A stretch of 64,000 nucleotides of DNA, taken from NCBI RefSeq assembly GCF_012927115.1, contig NZ_JABBFY010000001.1, forward strand, positions 2,976,001 to 3,040,000, read 5' to 3'. The translations under genes were made by a program, and so were the position numbers. The notes beneath the pieces are model-generated. The model made no database searches. It saw only the letters and a list, made by a program, of their open reading frames with translations, and had not been told where the DNA came from. Below, in pieces: positions 35,360-44,727 of the stretch (positions within the stretch are counted from its first letter, which is position 1; the number at the start of each line of letters is the position of its first letter). The stretch comes from Sphingomonas sp. G-3-2-10 (GTDB lineage Bacteria; Pseudomonadota; Alphaproteobacteria; Sphingomonadales; Sphingomonadaceae).

Positions 35360-36562
35360 TTAGGCGACCCCGGCCAGATCGGCGGGCGCGACGACGCCGT
35401 TCTTCGCGTCGATCAGGCTCTGATAATAGGCCATCAGGTCGACCGTATGGTCGTAATCGGTGCGGACCTTGCCCGCGGCATGGGTGACGGCGGCACGCAG
35501 GATGCGGGGCTCGCGGGCAAACATGCGGCGAATCGCGTCGGCGGCGGCGCGGGCGTCGCGCGCGGCATAGGTTTCGGCGAATTGGGGCTCGGCGATCTCG
35601 GCGCAACCGCCTTCGTCGGGCACGATCAGCGGCAGGCCCGACGCCAGCGCTTCGGACGCGACCAGACCGAACGGCTCGGCATCCGAACCGTGGATCAGCG
35701 CATCGCAGCTGGCCATGATCCGCGACAGCCGCTCGCGATCATAAACCGGGCGGAACATGCGGATATGCGGCGACCCGGCGACGCGCATCTCGAGCCGGCC
35801 GCGATCCATCCCATCGCCGAGCATGATCAGGCCGACCGGCATGTCGGCGCCCGCCGCCTCGACCGCGTCGATGACCAGCGACCAGCGCTTTTCGCGGTGA
35901 TGGCGGCCAAGGCCGAGCAGCAGATGCCCCTCGGGCGGCAAGCCGCACTGAGCGAGCAGTGCCGCGCGAAGCTTTTCGTCGCGCAGTTCGGGCGAGAAGA
36001 AGCCGCGATCGATCCCCAGCGGCATCGACGCATTGACCTTCAGCCCGCGCCGCTCATGGCGCTTGGCCAGCGCCGGCCCGTTGGTGACGAAGGCGTCGTA
36101 TTTGTCGAGGAAGCGCGCCATGTAGCGCGTGTACCAGCCGAACGCCTTCTCGACCTGTGCCGTGGTGGCGATCCCGTCGAGCCAGCGCTGCGGATAGGCG
36201 CCGATATTGTCGTTGTGCGCGAAGAACACCTTCAGCGCATCGCCCTGCCAGTTGCCCACGGTCCAGGCGGGCATGTGCGGCGAGCAATTCTCGACCACAT
36301 CGGGCTTCAGCTCGTCGAGCAGGTTCCAGATCGGCTCTTCCTGAACGAAGATCCAGTAGTTGCGATCGACGATCAGCGGCGGCGACTTGATCCAGTGGAT
36401 GCGGCCGCCGCCTGGACGTTCCTCGACCGCGTCCTTCGCGCCGGGGGCGACGACGATCAGCTCATGGCCGAGATCGGCCATGATGCCCATCTTGCGATCG
36501 AGATAGGTGCGAACCCCGCCGCCCGTGGGCGAATAGAATTCGTTGACGTCGACGACGCGCAT
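35360..36562 (-). CDS. Family 4 glycosyltransferase
   Basis: A 400-residue cytosolic GT-B fold protein. N-terminal VDVNEFYSPTGGGVRTYLDR is the acceptor-side glycine loop, LLLGLGRHHREKRWSLVIDA the linker strand, and SDAEPFGLVASEALASGLPLI the GT4 donor-site motif with the conserved E-x7-E (EPFGLVASE). It follows a membrane protein gene by 7 bases in the same direction, so the two are co-transcribed. Sugar specificity cannot be read from the sequence. Confidence 0.88.
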   Translation of the reverse strand: MRVVDVNEFYSPTGGGVRTYLDRKMGIMADLGHELIVVAPGAKDAVEERPGGGRIHWIKSPPLIVDRNYWIFVQEEPIWNLLDELKPDVVENCSPHMPAWTVGNWQGDALKVFFAHNDNIGAYPQRWLDGIATTAQVEKAFGWYTRYMARFLDKYDAFVTNGPALAKRHERRGLKVNASMPLGIDRGFFSPELRDEKLRAALLAQCGLPPEGHLLLGLGRHHREKRWSLVIDAVEAAGADMPVGLIMLGDGMDRGRLEMRVAGSPHIRMFRPVYDRERLSRIMASCDALIHGSDAEPFGLVASEALASGLPLIVPDEGGCAEIAEPQFAETYAARDARAAADAIRRMFAREPRILRAAVTHAAGKVRTDYDHTVDLMAYYQSLIDAKNGVVAPADLAGVA

Positions 36563-36569
36563 CCGGGCC

Positions 36570-37526
36570 TCAGATCCAGTCGAGTTTCTTGGCCAGCGCC
36601 TGCGCGCTGAACACGCCGATCAGCGCGACGTGCGCGAGCAGGGTCAGCGCAGCCATCAGCGCCATCAGCTCGGTGAGCGAATCGCCCGAACCGATCAGCA
36701 GGATCGCGACCGACGCGAACACCAGTTCCTTGTTCGGGAGCAGCGGGATGCGCGAGACGAGCATTCGGCCGGCGGCAAGGAACAGCCAGGTGCCGACGGG
36801 AACCGCGGGCATCGCGAAGTGCCAGGCGAGCGCCAGCGTGAACGTGCCCAGCGCCAGACGGACCATGTGGATGGCGAACACCCACCAGAGCGAATTGCGC
36901 GGCAACGAGAAGACACGCTTGGAGAAGAGGAAAAAGGGCAGGCTCATCGCCACCATCAGCGCGGCCGAACCGGCGACGGTGTTGAAGTTCACCAGATCCT
37001 TCGGAAGCATTTCCATGAAGGGGATGGTCAGCAGGATCAGGATCAGGGTGAAGGTGTTGCCCGCGATCGCCGACTGGATCGTGACGTCCTTCACCGCACC
37101 GAAGGGCGCCGCGACCATCTGGGTACGCTGGCGCGCCCAGGCATAGAAATAGGCCTCGCCCGAATAGCCGACCACCACTTCGTTCGCGATGCGCTTTTTG
37201 TGCAGCGCAGCCATGCCATCTAGCGGAATGGCCCAAAGTCGACGAAAAATAATGTAATCGAAGGTCGGCGGCCCCAGATAAAACAGCGCGAACGCGATGT
37301 AGAAGCCGGGATGCGTCGGGATCGCCTGCTGCAGGCCGGCCAGGCCGGAGCCGAACAGTTCGCGCGCGAGCGCGGCGATCATGAGCAGCGTCAGTGCGCT
37401 GCCCAGCACCAGCGGCCACCGTCGCCGGATCTTCTCAATGGGCTCTAAGCCCGCCAAATCAGGCGCTTTTTGAAGAGCCGCCTCGACGGGATTCTGGATT
37501 GACGCTTCAGGTCCAGCATTACTCAC
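36570..37526 (-). CDS. Uncharacterised polytopic membrane protein of the glycan locus
   Basis: About 318 residues from a GTG at 37526; an ATG at 37568 is possible but has no better ribosome site. The N-terminal ~35 residues are polar, then eight or so hydrophobic segments follow, with FYLGPPTFDYIIFRRLW, KRIANEVVVGYSGEAYFYAWAR and LLPNKELVFASVAILL as distinctive spots. The layout recalls LPG-synthase/flippase-type membrane proteins (PF03706-like), but I cannot confirm this. Coupled to the GT4 gene, so a lipid-linked sugar or glycolipid transport role is plausible. Confidence 0.6.
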   Translation of the reverse strand: MSNAGPEASIQNPVEAALQKAPDLAGLEPIEKIRRRWPLVLGSALTLLMIAALARELFGSGLAGLQQAIPTHPGFYIAFALFYLGPPTFDYIIFRRLWAIPLDGMAALHKKRIANEVVVGYSGEAYFYAWARQRTQMVAAPFGAVKDVTIQSAIAGNTFTLILILLTIPFMEMLPKDLVNFNTVAGSAALMVAMSLPFFLFSKRVFSLPRNSLWWVFAIHMVRLALGTFTLALAWHFAMPAVPVGTWLFLAAGRMLVSRIPLLPNKELVFASVAILLIGSGDSLTELMALMAALTLLAHVALIGVFSAQALAKKLDWI

Positions 37527-37678
37527 AGGACGAAATTCCGCTTCCGAAATGAAAATTTCGAGACACAATCGACACTAAACTACGTAAGAGCACGTAAGGG
37601 TCCGCAAACGCCCCTCTGAAAGCAGATTGCGGTTTCTTTGGGGGCGATTTGGGCGTTAGGAAGGCGTTCCGCAAGATC

Positions 37679-38776
37679 ATGCCGCACTGCAACCGTTTCG
37701 GAGCCGGTAGAATATTGGCTTTCGCGCAAAGTTTGCGGGGGGGCGGGGTGGAGCGCGCGCTGCTGCGGATGGCGCACGGATGGCAGGCGCAGGGCCGCGA
37801 AATCATCCTCGTCATCGGCGACAGGCAGGGGCCGCTGTCACGCGAATTGCCGGAGGGCGTGGCGGTGCGCGAACTCGGCAGCGCGAGCTATGCCGCATTG
37901 CGGCGCGCGATGCCTGGCATCATCCGCGAAACCCGGCCCGACCTGATCTTCTGCCCCGGCAATCATTACAGTGCAGTCGCGGGCTGGACCCGGCTGGCGC
38001 TGGGCCGCGATTGCCCCCCGATCGTCGCCAAGGTCTCCAATGCGCTGGTGCGGCCCGACATGGGCGGAATCGAGGCATGGGGCTATCGCCGCTGGCTGCG
38101 GCTGCACCCATGTTTCCTCGACCATGTCGTGGCGATGACCGATGCGACTGCAGCCGAAGCGATGCGCGAGATGCGCCTGCCCGCCGATCGGATCAGCACG
38201 ATCGCCAATCCGCCTGCTTTGCCCCTGCCCGATGCCGAAGCCGTGGCGCTGCCCGAGGGACGGTACATCCTCGGCGTGGGGCGGCTGGAAGCGCAGAAAC
38301 GCTGGGAACGGTTGATCGCCGCCCTGCCCCGGCTGGCGGACCGCGAGGTGCGGCTGGTGATTCTCGGCGAAGGCAGTCTGCGCGAGGCCCTGACGGCTCA
38401 AGTCGCGGCGTTGGGGCTGACGGCGCGAGTGACGATGCCGGGCCATGTCGGCGATCCTCTGCCCGCGATGGCTGGCGCGGCGGTGGTGGCGCTGACATCC
38501 GACTATGAGGGCGTGCCGGGCGTGCTGCGCGAGGCGCTGGCGCAGGGAACACCGGTTGTCGCGACCGATTCGAGCGTGTCGGTGCGCGAGATCGTGGCGT
38601 CGCCCGCATCGGGCGACGTGATCGCGCGCGACGATGCCGATGGGCTGGTCGCCGCGCTCGATCGCTGGCTGGCTCCCGGCGCGGCGCGGCCGGAACCCGC
38701 AACGCATCAGGGCGATCCGATCGCCGAATATCTCGCCTTGTTCGACCGGGTCGTGACTCAGCGCTGCGGCGAATAG
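37679..38776 (+). CDS. Family 4 glycosyltransferase
   Basis: About 365 residues from the ATG at 37679; a TTG at 37649 would add ten. ILAFAQSLRGGGVERALLRMA is the N-terminal GT4 loop, ILGVGRLEAQKRWERLIAAL the linker, LVILGEGSLREAL and TSDYEGVPGVLREALAQGTPVV the donor site with E-x7-E. Related to WaaG/PglA-like enzymes of cell-surface sugars. It is divergent from the membrane protein/GT4 pair, and its 3' end overlaps the TonB receptor gene by 19 bases on the other strand. Confidence 0.85.
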   Translation: MPHCNRFGAGRILAFAQSLRGGGVERALLRMAHGWQAQGREIILVIGDRQGPLSRELPEGVAVRELGSASYAALRRAMPGIIRETRPDLIFCPGNHYSAVAGWTRLALGRDCPPIVAKVSNALVRPDMGGIEAWGYRRWLRLHPCFLDHVVAMTDATAAEAMREMRLPADRISTIANPPALPLPDAEAVALPEGRYILGVGRLEAQKRWERLIAALPRLADREVRLVILGEGSLREALTAQVAALGLTARVTMPGHVGDPLPAMAGAAVVALTSDYEGVPGVLREALAQGTPVVATDSSVSVREIVASPASGDVIARDDADGLVAALDRWLAPGAARPEPATHQGDPIAEYLALFDRVVTQRCGE

Positions 38777-40785
38777 GACAGGCCGATCCACAGGGTGCGC
38801 GGGCTGGCGCGCTCGATGATGCCGGGGCCGCTGATCCCGGCTTCGACTCGCGAATCGAACAGGTTCTCGCCGCGCAGTTCGATACCGAAACCGCCGGCGA
38901 TCGGGATCCGGGCGATGCCGTCCAGCGTGAAGGCATCGGCGAGTAGCCGCTGATTCTGATCGTCCTCGAATTGCGGCGCGACATAGCGCGCGGTGACCGC
39001 GACGCGCGCGCCGAAGCGCTGCCAGCCCAAGGTCGCCGACCCCTGATGCGGCGCGGTCTGGGCCGGGCGGAGGCCGTCGAGCGGCGCTGCCGCGCCCGAA
39101 CCCTGTACCCGCGCATCGGTGAATGCATAGGAGGCATTGAGGAAGACCGGGCCGCTGGCGAAGCGCGCATCGAGTTCGATCCCGCGTGCTTCGACCGAAT
39201 CGAGATTGCGACGCTGGCGATAGACCCCCGCCGCCGAGACGAAGCCCACGCCGGGGAAATTGCCGGGGCCATTGGCCAGCGTGATATTGGCGATCGCGCC
39301 GTCGAGGCGGCTCCAATAGCCGGTGGCGGACAGGCTGAGCGCGTCGAGCGGGGCGAATCTGACGCCGATCTCGGCGCCGGTCAGCCGCTCGGGATCGAGC
39401 AGCGCGTTGGCGGCGGTGGCATCGGCACCGACGCGGAACGGGCGGTAGAGTTCGTTGAGCGTCGGCAATCGCCAGCCGCGATACGCCGCCGCGCGCAACG
39501 TGACGCCCTCACCTGCCTCTACCGCCGCGCCGATCCGGCCGGTCGCTTCCCAGCCGCTGCGGTCGGCGAAGGCTTGATCGGTCAGCGCGGTCCCGCCTGC
39601 GAGCGGGGTTTCGAGCAGATGCCCGCCGCCGATCCGCCAGCGATCGATCCGCCCCCCGGCGCTGAGCGTCAGCGGGCCGCTTTCGTAGCTGGCATCGGCG
39701 AACCCGCCAAAGGTGAGGCTCCGCCCGCCCGCTTCGCGCCGCCGCGTCGGCAGGCCCGCGACATAGGTGTAGAGCTCCTGCGTCCGTCCCGAGACCGCGC
39801 GGATGTCCGCGCCGAGCCGAAGGGTGAGCGCGCCGGTCACCGGCTCGATCTCGAACCGCCCACCGATGCCGGTGGCAGGGACATTATACTGGTCGAGCGT
39901 CGGCGTGGCGGCGGTGCGGGCGGCATCGACGCTGGCGAAGCCGCTGGCGAACTGGCGCGTCTGAACATAACCAAGCGCCAACCAGCGCGCGCCGACCAGC
40001 CGGACGCTGGCGTCGACACCGTCGCTCTTCACCGGCGTGAAATCGACGCCCCGGTCGCGGCGGTCGCGAAAACCCGAGAGGTTGGCCTGAAGCTCGGTTC
40101 CGCCCAGATCGATCACGCCGCGCAGGGCGAGGCTGGCCTGTTCATAGGGCGCGGGGCGATCCGCAATCCCTCGCTGTCCCTCGATCACCGGGATGAAGCC
40201 GTCGCCCCGGGCATATTGCGCGGCGATCGTCGCGAAGCCGCCGCCCGCCCGCGCCGAGCCGGTGACATTGGCCTCGACGCTGTTCCGGCTACCATAGGCC
40301 AGTCCCATCGCGACCGGCCCCGGCCCTGCGCTGCTCAACTCGATCATGCCCGCGAGCGCGCCCGGCCCGGCATAGCCGCTGCCCCCGCCGCGAGTGACGC
40401 GCGCGGATTGGAGACCGGCGGGGAGATAGGCGGGAAAGGCGACCCAGCCGCCGAACGGATCGGTTTGCGGCACACCGTCGAGCAGCAGCAGCACCCGGCT
40501 CGACGCATTGCCGCCAAGGCCACGCAGGGTGATTCCCTGCGCCGTGGGATGCGACGAGCGCGAGTCCGAACGGCGAAACTGGGCGAGGCCGGCGACCTCG
40601 CGCAGCGCATCCTCCAGCCGGTTGCTGGCGGTGCCCTTCAACTGGTCGGCGTCGAGCGTGACGACGGCATAGGCGGCATCGCCTCGCGGGGCTTCGAGGC
40701 CCTGCCCGGTGACGACGATCTCGGGATTCGCTTCTTGCGCGAAGGCAGGAAGCGGCGCGAGGAGCGCGAGCCATAACAAGCGCAT
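38758..40785 (-). CDS. TonB-dependent outer membrane receptor
   Basis: A 675-residue outer-membrane barrel with plug. Signal peptide MRLLWLALLAPLPAFAQ, then a TonB box-like PEIVVTGQG, plug motifs DALREVAGLAQFRRSDSR and GITLRGLGGNASSRVLLLLD, and a C-terminal barrel ending in an aromatic-containing strand (TLWIGLSYSPQR). The size and plug resemble BtuB/small TonB receptors. The ligand is unknown: no riboswitch, ferric or B12 gene sits alongside. The ATG at 40785 is chosen; the longer reading frame upstream runs through a repeat (copy C). Confidence 0.88.
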   Translation of the reverse strand: MRLLWLALLAPLPAFAQEANPEIVVTGQGLEAPRGDAAYAVVTLDADQLKGTASNRLEDALREVAGLAQFRRSDSRSSHPTAQGITLRGLGGNASSRVLLLLDGVPQTDPFGGWVAFPAYLPAGLQSARVTRGGGSGYAGPGALAGMIELSSAGPGPVAMGLAYGSRNSVEANVTGSARAGGGFATIAAQYARGDGFIPVIEGQRGIADRPAPYEQASLALRGVIDLGGTELQANLSGFRDRRDRGVDFTPVKSDGVDASVRLVGARWLALGYVQTRQFASGFASVDAARTAATPTLDQYNVPATGIGGRFEIEPVTGALTLRLGADIRAVSGRTQELYTYVAGLPTRRREAGGRSLTFGGFADASYESGPLTLSAGGRIDRWRIGGGHLLETPLAGGTALTDQAFADRSGWEATGRIGAAVEAGEGVTLRAAAYRGWRLPTLNELYRPFRVGADATAANALLDPERLTGAEIGVRFAPLDALSLSATGYWSRLDGAIANITLANGPGNFPGVGFVSAAGVYRQRRNLDSVEARGIELDARFASGPVFLNASYAFTDARVQGSGAAAPLDGLRPAQTAPHQGSATLGWQRFGARVAVTARYVAPQFEDDQNQRLLADAFTLDGIARIPIAGGFGIELRGENLFDSRVEAGISGPGIIERASPRTLWIGLSYSPQR

Positions 40786-40806
40786 GCCCGTCAGAGGGTG
40801 AGTAGG

Positions 40807-40880
40807 GCAGTCATCGTTTCGCAGGGACCGGGGCCGGGAACATATCCTCCATCCCAACACCTCCTCTGAAGAGGAGGGGC
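40807..40880. repeat. GGGGAGGGG repeat family, copy C
   Basis: These 74 bases align without gaps to the complement of 32027-32100 at 63 of 74 positions (shared blocks GCAGTCATCG, ATATCCTCCA, CTCTGAAGAGGAGGGGC). The hairpin CCTCCTCTGAAGAGGAGG lies 6 bases past the maiA stop, so it likely serves as its terminator, while the rest sits in the leader region of the TonB receptor gene. Confidence 0.8.
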
Positions 40881-40883
40881 TTT

Positions 40884-41504
40884 TCACGCCTTCACCGCAT
40901 CCGGATGGGCGGCGGCAAAGGCGGGCAGCGCGGTCGCAGCGGCGTCGGCGGCGACCAGCCTGGGAAAGGCGTCGAGCGGCGTTTCGAAGCGGCGGGCATT
41001 GTACATCTGGGGGACGAGGCAGATGTCGGCGATCCCGGGCGTCTCGCCACCGAGGAACGGGCCGCTCCCGGCCATCGCTTCCAGTGCGGTAAAGCCTTCG
41101 GCGATCCAGTGACGCGTCCAGTCGTTGCGCGCGGGCTCGTCGACCTTCAGCTCGTGGGTGAGGTAACGCATCACCCGAAGATTGTTCAGCGGATGGATGT
41201 CGCACGCGACCAGCAGCGCCTGTGCGGTCGCGGCGGCGCGCGCGGCGGGATCGGCGGGGATCAGGCGCGGCTCGGGCCAGGTCGCGTCGAGCCAGTCGAT
41301 GATCGACAGGCTCTGCGTCAGCACCAGCCCGTCGACTTCCAGCGCGGGCACGAAGCCCTGCGGATTCAGCCGGAGATGCTCGGGGCTGCGCTGCTGATTC
41401 TCGAGCAGCAGCACGTCGCGCCGCTCATAGGCCAGCCCCTTGAGGTTGAGCGCGATCCGCACGCGATAGGCGGCGGAAGACCGGAAATAATCGTAGAGCA
41501 GCAT
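40884..41504 (-). CDS. maiA: Maleylacetoacetate isomerase (zeta-class GST)
   Basis: This cytosolic glutathione-dependent enzyme converts maleylacetoacetate to fumarylacetoacetate in tyrosine/homogentisate breakdown. It has 206 residues from the ATG at 41504. LYDYFRSSAAYRVRIALNLKG has the zeta-class SSxxxR(V/I)R glutathione-site motif, NPQGFVPALEVDG and LTQSLSIIDWLD are standard, and ACDIHPLNNLRVMRYL is typical of MaiA. No homogentisate dioxygenase or fumarylacetoacetase lies next to it here. Confidence 0.9.
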   Translation of the reverse strand: MLLYDYFRSSAAYRVRIALNLKGLAYERRDVLLLENQQRSPEHLRLNPQGFVPALEVDGLVLTQSLSIIDWLDATWPEPRLIPADPAARAAATAQALLVACDIHPLNNLRVMRYLTHELKVDEPARNDWTRHWIAEGFTALEAMAGSGPFLGGETPGIADICLVPQMYNARRFETPLDAFPRLVAADAAATALPAFAAAHPDAVKA

Positions 41505-41571
41505 TGCGATGCCTCTGTTTTGGGCGGTGGGGAAGCGGGCCGGCACCGCGTCCGCGCGAGCGGATCAAACT

Positions 41572-42720
41572 CTAGACCGGCGGCTCCGGCTGCGGCTCAG
41601 GCTCGGGATTGCGCCGCCATCGGAGCTTTCGCTCCTTGCTGACTCCCGCCCGGGCCGCGCGTTCCGATTCGCGTTCCAGCGCGACCTTGATCATCGCCAC
41701 CATCGGATCGGCGAGAGCGAGGCCCATCACCCCGAACAGGGTCGAGGCGAGGATCTGCGCCGACAGGGTCAGCGCGGGCGGCAGATCGACGGTGCGCTTG
41801 GCCACCAGCGGGATCAGCACATAGCCGTCAAAGGTCTGCACGCCGAAATAGATGGCGATCGCCCACAGGCCCTGTTCGTACCCGGCGCTGAAGCCGACCG
41901 CGACCATCAGGATGCCCGAGACAAACGCGCCGATATTGGGGATGAAAGCGAGGATGCCGGTGATGATGCCGAGCAGCAGCGCCATCGGCACGCCCGCCGT
42001 CCACAGCAGAATCCAGGTCAGCACGCCTTCGAACAACATGCCGAGCAGGCGCCCGGCGAGCAGCACGCGCATCGTTCGCGCCATGCGGGCCAGCGTGACC
42101 GAGAATTCGTCGCGCGCCTCGACCGGGACCATCCATTGCAGCCCGCGCTCGTACAGGCGCGGCTCGATCGCGATGAACAGGCCGATCGTCATGACCATGA
42201 CGAGGCTGCCCGCGGCGCCCAGCACGGTGCCCACCGCCGAGGTGAGCTTGCCGACCGAACCCAGCGCCTGCTGGGCGATACCGGTCAGGTCCGACCGGCC
42301 CGGCATCAGGCCGAGATCGGAGATCCATCCGGTAACCCGGTCCGCCTGCACCTCCAGCGTGGCGCGAAGCTGTTCCGCCTGCTGCGCGATCTGGACGCCG
42401 GTGAGGTAGAACACGCCGGAAATGAAGGCGATGACGAGAACGACCACGATCAGCAGCCGGAGACCGCGCGGCAGTGGCGCGACTTTGCCGATCAGGCGGA
42501 CGCCGCCATCGAGCATCGAGGCAAAGACCAGCGCGCCGAAGATGATCAGCAAGGGCTGGATCAGCAGGGCGACAAGGGCAATGGCGATCGCGCAGCCGAA
42601 CCAGACGCTGGCCTTGCGCAGTTCGGCGCGGACCACCGGATCGCGAAGCTCGTTGGGACCGGGTTCGTGGACCACCGAGACGGACTCGGCGGCGGCGGTT
42701 TCCTCGGCGAATTCCCTCAC
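41572..42720 (-). CDS. AI-2E family transporter (PF01594 type)
   Basis: A 382-residue membrane protein from a GTG at 42720 that overlaps the lepB stop as GTGA. About seven to eight helices; family motifs include LIIFGALVFASMLDG, GLFIAIEPRLYERGLQWMVP and the conserved C-terminal ITGILAFIPNIGAFVSGI. The family includes TqsA and Na+/H+ antiporter relatives, so export of a small signal is only one possibility. It takes the place after lepB where rnc and era are often found in related genomes. Confidence 0.88.
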   Translation of the reverse strand: MREFAEETAAAESVSVVHEPGPNELRDPVVRAELRKASVWFGCAIAIALVALLIQPLLIIFGALVFASMLDGGVRLIGKVAPLPRGLRLLIVVVLVIAFISGVFYLTGVQIAQQAEQLRATLEVQADRVTGWISDLGLMPGRSDLTGIAQQALGSVGKLTSAVGTVLGAAGSLVMVMTIGLFIAIEPRLYERGLQWMVPVEARDEFSVTLARMARTMRVLLAGRLLGMLFEGVLTWILLWTAGVPMALLLGIITGILAFIPNIGAFVSGILMVAVGFSAGYEQGLWAIAIYFGVQTFDGYVLIPLVAKRTVDLPPALTLSAQILASTLFGVMGLALADPMVAMIKVALERESERAARAGVSKERKLRWRRNPEPEPQPEPPV

Positions 42721-43601
42721 GGCGCGACCGGGGTCGGCGTCGCGGTCGGATGGAGCGAACTGCCCGCGCGGCCCGAACGGAACGATCCGAACCAGCTCAT
42801 CGGGTTCATGCCCGCGCTGCCGTCGAGCGAGAAGGTGATGAATTCGGCGCGGCCGCCGATATTCTCCCACGGCACCGGCCCGCCCAGCCCGTTGAAGGGC
42901 GCGCCGGTCGGGTAGCGGCTGTCGGCGCTCTTGTCGCGATTATCGCCCATCAGGAAGACATGGCCTTTCGGAATGGTCCGTTCGGCATAGGTGTCGTCGG
43001 GGCGCACGCCGAGGTCAACCGTATCGTACGAAACGCCGTTGGGCAGCGTCTCGCGATAGATGGGCAGGCTGCAATAGAGCTTGTTGTTGGCGCCGCGCAC
43101 GAGCCGTCCGGGATATTCCTCGGGCAGGCATCGGGTGTTGCCGTCGACCGGGATCATGCGATCGCCCTGATAGACGCGCGGCACGGCCTTGCCGTTGATG
43201 AACAATATGCCGCCCTGCACTGCCAGCTTGTCGCCCGGCAGGCCGACGACGCGCTTGATATAGTCGGTATCCGATCCCGGTGGGGTGACGATCACTACGT
43301 CGCCCCGTTCGGGCATGCGGCCGAGCAGTCGGCCCTTCATGAAGGGCAGCAGGTGGAAGGTCGGGGTCACGAACGAATAGCCATAGGGATATTTGGTCAC
43401 GACCAGCCGATCGCCGACCAGAAGGCCCGGCATCATCGATTCGGAGGGGATATAGAAAGGCTTGGCGATCAGGCTGTGGAAGCCGAGCACCGCGATCACC
43501 AGCCAGAAGATACCCTTCGCCTCGCCCCACCAGTCGGTGCGGCGGCGGGTTTCTTCCTCAGCTTCATAATCCTGATAGGGCAGCGCCATTTCCTCGGACA
43601 T
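42717..43601 (-). CDS. lepB: Signal peptidase I
   Basis: This membrane-anchored serine protease removes Sec signal peptides on the periplasmic side. It has 294 residues. The helix IFWLVIAVLGFHSLIAKPFY is followed by IPSESMMPGL with catalytic Ser55. DYIKRVVGLPGD carries the general base Lys116, and GHVFLMGDNRDKSADSRY is box E. The C-terminal ~45 residues are Pro/Ser rich. The start overlaps the acpS stop (TGATG), and it runs on to the AI-2E gene. Confidence 0.95.
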   Translation of the reverse strand: MSEEMALPYQDYEAEEETRRRTDWWGEAKGIFWLVIAVLGFHSLIAKPFYIPSESMMPGLLVGDRLVVTKYPYGYSFVTPTFHLLPFMKGRLLGRMPERGDVVIVTPPGSDTDYIKRVVGLPGDKLAVQGGILFINGKAVPRVYQGDRMIPVDGNTRCLPEEYPGRLVRGANNKLYCSLPIYRETLPNGVSYDTVDLGVRPDDTYAERTIPKGHVFLMGDNRDKSADSRYPTGAPFNGLGGPVPWENIGGRAEFITFSLDGSAGMNPMSWFGSFRSGRAGSSLHPTATPTPVAP

Positions 43602-44002
43602 CAGGCAGGAAGCGCTTCGAGGATGACGAAGGCCTGGGCCCAGGGATGGTCGTCGGTCAACGTCAGATGCACCTTTGCGATATGGCCCTCGGGCACCAGA
43701 CGATCGAGCGCGGCTTTCGCTCCGCCGGAAAGCGACAGCGTCGGCGCGCCGCTGGGCGAATTGACCACTCCGATATCCTTCATGAACACGCCCTTGCGGA
43801 ATCCCGTCCCCACGGCTTTCGAAAAAGCCTCCTTGGCCGCGAAGCGTTTGGCGAGCGTTCCGGCCCGCGTATGCGGCCGCCGCCGCGCCTTCAATAGCTC
43901 GACATCGGTAAAGACACGGTTTTCAAAGCGTTCACCGAACCGGTCGAGCGAATTCTGGATCCGCTCGATATTGCAGAGGTCGGATCCGAGGCCGATGATC
44001 AC
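43601..44002 (-). CDS. acpS: Holo-[acyl-carrier-protein] synthase
   Basis: This enzyme transfers 4'-phosphopantetheine from CoA to apo-ACP. It has 133 residues with the AcpS signatures [15 protein letters not shown] (metal Asp) and [18 protein letters not shown] (metal Glu). The C-terminal [16 protein letters not shown] is conserved. It overlaps pdxJ (ATGA) and lepB, in the widespread pdxJ-acpS-lepB order. Confidence 0.95.
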   Translation of the reverse strand: MIIGLGSDLCNIERIQNSLDRFGERFENRVFTDVELLKARRRPHTRAGTLAKRFAAKEAFSKAVGTGFRKGVFMKDIGVVNSPSGAPTLSLSGGAKAALDRLVPEGHIAKVHLTLTDDHPWAQAFVILEALPA

Positions 44003-44727
44003 CGCGCCTCATCCATCAGCGCGCGCATCCGCTTCACCACCGGGACCAGTCCGTCGAAGATCGCCTCGCCGATCAGGAAATGGCCGATGTTCAGCTCCAT
44101 CAGCTGCGGGATCGCGGCGATGGGGATGACATTGTCGAAGGTCAGGCCGTGGCCGGCATGAGGCTCCAGCCCCGCCTTAACCGCCAGCGCCGCCGCATCG
44201 GCGATTCGCTTCAGCTCGGCTTCGCGCGCGTCCTCGGCCAGTTCGCAATAGCGGCCGGTATGGATCTCGATCACCGGCGCGCGGAGGCGCAGGGCGGCGT
44301 CAATCTGGCGTTCGTCGGGCTCGATGAACAGCGATACGCGGCATCCGGCGTCGAGCAGCTTTGCGACCATCGGCGCGAGGTGGTTGTGCTGGCCGGCGGC
44401 GTCGAGCCCGCCTTCGGTGGTGCGTTCCTCGCGCTTCTCGGGGACGATGCACACCGCATGGGGGCGATGGCGCAGCGCGATGGCGAGCATTTCCTCGGTC
44501 GCGGCCATTTCGAGGTTGAGCGGAATGGTCAGCTCGGCCGAGAGGCGGGCGATGTCGTCGTCGGTGATGTGGCGGCGATCCTCGCGCAGATGCGCGGTGA
44601 TGCCGTCGGCCCCGGCTTCTGCGGCGAGCAAGGCGGCCCGCACCGGATCGGGATAGCCGCTACCGCGCGCGTTGCGCACGGTCGCGACATGATCGATGTT
44701 CAGGCCCAGGCGCAGCTTTCCGGTCAC
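43999..44727 (-). CDS. pdxJ: Pyridoxine 5'-phosphate synthase
   Basis: This TIM-barrel enzyme makes pyridoxine 5'-phosphate from 3-amino-1-hydroxyacetone phosphate and deoxyxylulose phosphate. It has 242 residues from a GTG at 44727 that overlaps the pyrE stop (GTGA). [42 protein letters not shown] and [10 protein letters not shown] plus [12 protein letters not shown] are all as expected. The short N-terminus makes the GTG the clear start. Confidence 0.95.
   Translation of the reverse strand: MTGKLRLGLNIDHVATVRNARGSGYPDPVRAALLAAEAGADGITAHLREDRRHITDDDIARLSAELTIPLNLEMAATEEMLAIALRHRPHAVCIVPEKREERTTEGGLDAAGQHNHLAPMVAKLLDAGCRVSLFIEPDERQIDAALRLRAPVIEIHTGRYCELAEDAREAELKRIADAAALAVKAGLEPHAGHGLTFDNVIPIAAIPQLMELNIGHFLIGEAIFDGLVPVVKRMRALMDEAR

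Noticed and set aside
40786..40883. Cobalamin riboswitch before the TonB receptor
   Set aside because: The whole gap is occupied by repeat copy C; no B12-box-like sequence can be seen.
40786..41205. N-terminal extension of the TonB receptor frame
   Set aside because: It runs through repeat copy C and antisense to maiA; the ATG at 40785 gives a clean signal peptide.
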